Positions 63,501-64,000 of a stretch of DNA of 64,000 nucleotides are shown piece by piece. The notes under the pieces were generated by a model. It saw only the letters and a program-made list of their open reading frames with translations, was not told where the DNA came from and did no database searches. A program made the position numbers and the translations under genes. Within the stretch, counting starts at the first letter, position 1, and the number at the start of each line of letters is the position of its first letter. This DNA is from Levilactobacillus suantsaii (lineage in GTDB: Bacteria > Bacillota > Bacilli > Lactobacillales > Lactobacillaceae): positions 143,998 through 207,997 of the forward strand of contig NZ_QXIL01000001.1 of assembly GCF_004115745.1 (NCBI RefSeq), in the 5' to 3' direction.

Positions 63501-63650
63501 CCAATTGACCCACATATATGGGGACCACATCACAAGAACACCAAAGAAATCAACCGGGTAGGAATCACCCCTACATACGTGGGGAACACATTGGCCGGGG
63601 CGCAATTCGATGTGATGAACTAGAATCACCCCCACATACGTGGTGAACAC
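63501..63650 (-). CRISPR. Short type I-E-like CRISPR array, three repeats, last one degenerate
   Basis: Three 28-nt repeats lie at 63501-63528, 63562-63589 and 63623-63650, exactly 61 bp apart, so both spacers are 33 nt. Read on the minus strand a repeat begins GTGTTCCCC and ends GGGTGATTC around a CCCCACGTATGTGGGG palindrome, as in lactobacillar type I-E arrays. The copy at 63501-63528 keeps only the 5' half; such decay marks the distal end. So the leader is to the right of 63650. The two good repeats differ at two positions. No cas gene is visible in the window. Confidence 0.85.
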
Positions 63651-63796
63651 CCTAAAGAAATCCCATCAGACCGGCATTCTCAAAATCGCTTTAGGCCGTT
63701 TTTAGTTAACTCGTAATTTCAGTATACCGTAAATCACCAAGTAATACCTAAGATTTATCCCCCCAACACCATGACTTATCAAGTCCATTTTAGATT
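63651..63796 (-). promoter_or_regulatory. Candidate CRISPR leader
   Basis: The sequence upstream of the first repeat on the minus strand contains GCGATTTTGAGAATGCCGGT and an A+T-rich stretch, in the place where a leader is expected. It has no repeat copy at the next 61-bp step. Identification rests on position only. Confidence 0.45.
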
Positions 63797-63850
63797 AAAA
63801 AATAGGTGTGATCCGGTTGCCTCTTGGGCCCCAGCTCACACCTAATTTTT
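63797..63850. terminator. Bidirectional terminator right of the CRISPR leader
   Basis: AGGTGTGA (63804-63811) and TCACACCT (63836-63843) with an A run on the left and T run on the right. Confidence 0.75.
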
Positions 63851-63934
63851 AGTCTCAACACATGCTTCTCCATTTATTTCAATTTCGCGCGTTTTATAAT
63901 CAAGTTAGCCAAATACTTTTAGCTAATTGATAAA

Positions 63935-63974
63935 ATAAAAAACACCAAGACAAATCTCTGTTATCATTGATGTT
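63935..63974 (-). terminator. Minus-strand terminator near the right edge
   Basis: AACATCAA/TTGGTGTT (one G-U) followed by TTTTTATTTT on the minus strand. It suggests a minus-strand gene just beyond the window; the last 25 bases are too short to identify it. Confidence 0.5.
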
Positions 63975-64000
63975 CCTACACAAACAATGAAAGAGGTTAT

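Noticed and set aside
63450..63650. 66-codon minus-strand frame across the CRISPR repeats
   Set aside because: It is made of repeats and spacers and the pepC terminator, not a gene.

Overview
The window reads as the chromosome of a lactic acid bacterium of the family Lactobacillaceae with G+C clearly above 50%. A relatively high-GC genus such as Levilactobacillus would fit, but the species is an inference. Support comes from Firmicutes-type gene order (tagO-yigZ-comFA-comFC-hpf-secA, rex-ydiF-tsaD-rimI-tsaB, tadA-ffs-dnaX-ybaB-recR-yaaL-tmk-darA-holB-yabA-rsmI, gltX-cysS-mrnC-rlmB-yacP-sigH-rpmG-secE-nusG-rplKAJL), class Ib ribonucleotide reductase, PepC, CIRCE and cre sites, strong Shine-Dalgarno sequences and many GTG/TTG starts. 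I see no rRNA or tRNA genes, intact transposase genes or prophage.

Layout. 1-5.6 kb: 5' end of secA, hpf, broken comFC and comFA, yigZ and tagO with a long structured leader. 5.6-8.8 kb: lrgAB, a frameshifted TauE/SafE exporter and its divergent TetR regulator. 8.9-20.6 kb: kimA, groESL with CIRCE, rex, ABC-F ydiF, the t6A genes tsaD/tsaB with rimI, an acyl-ACP thioesterase and rsmI. 20.6-23 kb: yabA, holB, darA and tmk. 23.2-31.7 kb: a six-gene synthase-dependent exopolysaccharide operon ending in a membrane protein with a degenerate GGDEF domain. 31.7-39.6 kb: yaaL-recR-ybaB-dnaX, an inserted gusA/araC pair, SRP RNA, tadA and an rsmC-like methyltransferase. 39.7-44.1 kb: nrdHEF behind two NrdR boxes, then a LOG-family gene. 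44.2-46.8 kb: mprF. 47.2-59.7 kb: ribosomal proteins, nusG, secE, rpmG, sigH, yacP, rlmB, mrnC, cysS, gltX, yacL, radA and dut. 59.8-64 kb: a small unknown gene, rpiA, an unknown membrane protein, pepC and a three-repeat type I-E-like CRISPR remnant.

How the genes work together. Most of the window is housekeeping: translation, DNA replication and repair, nucleotide supply and envelope. Two regulated cargo units interrupt an otherwise conserved block. The exopolysaccharide operon sits between yaaL and tmk, with a terminator at each end. Its order (GH8-like lipoprotein, polytopic protein, DUF2334-like protein, processive GT2, BcsB-like protein, degenerate GGDEF protein) resembles the Listeria pss locus. 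The glucuronidase/AraC pair lies between dnaX and the SRP RNA gene and carries a perfect cre match. Competence is probably lost: comFA has a frameshift and comFC an in-frame TAG, although a SigH/ComX-like sigma factor remains.

The best candidates for something new are the exopolysaccharide operon with its NNPTW-for-GGDEF receptor-like protein, the structured leader of tagO, a canonical terminator inside the nusG leader, and the NrdR-box pair that also forms a terminator-like hairpin.
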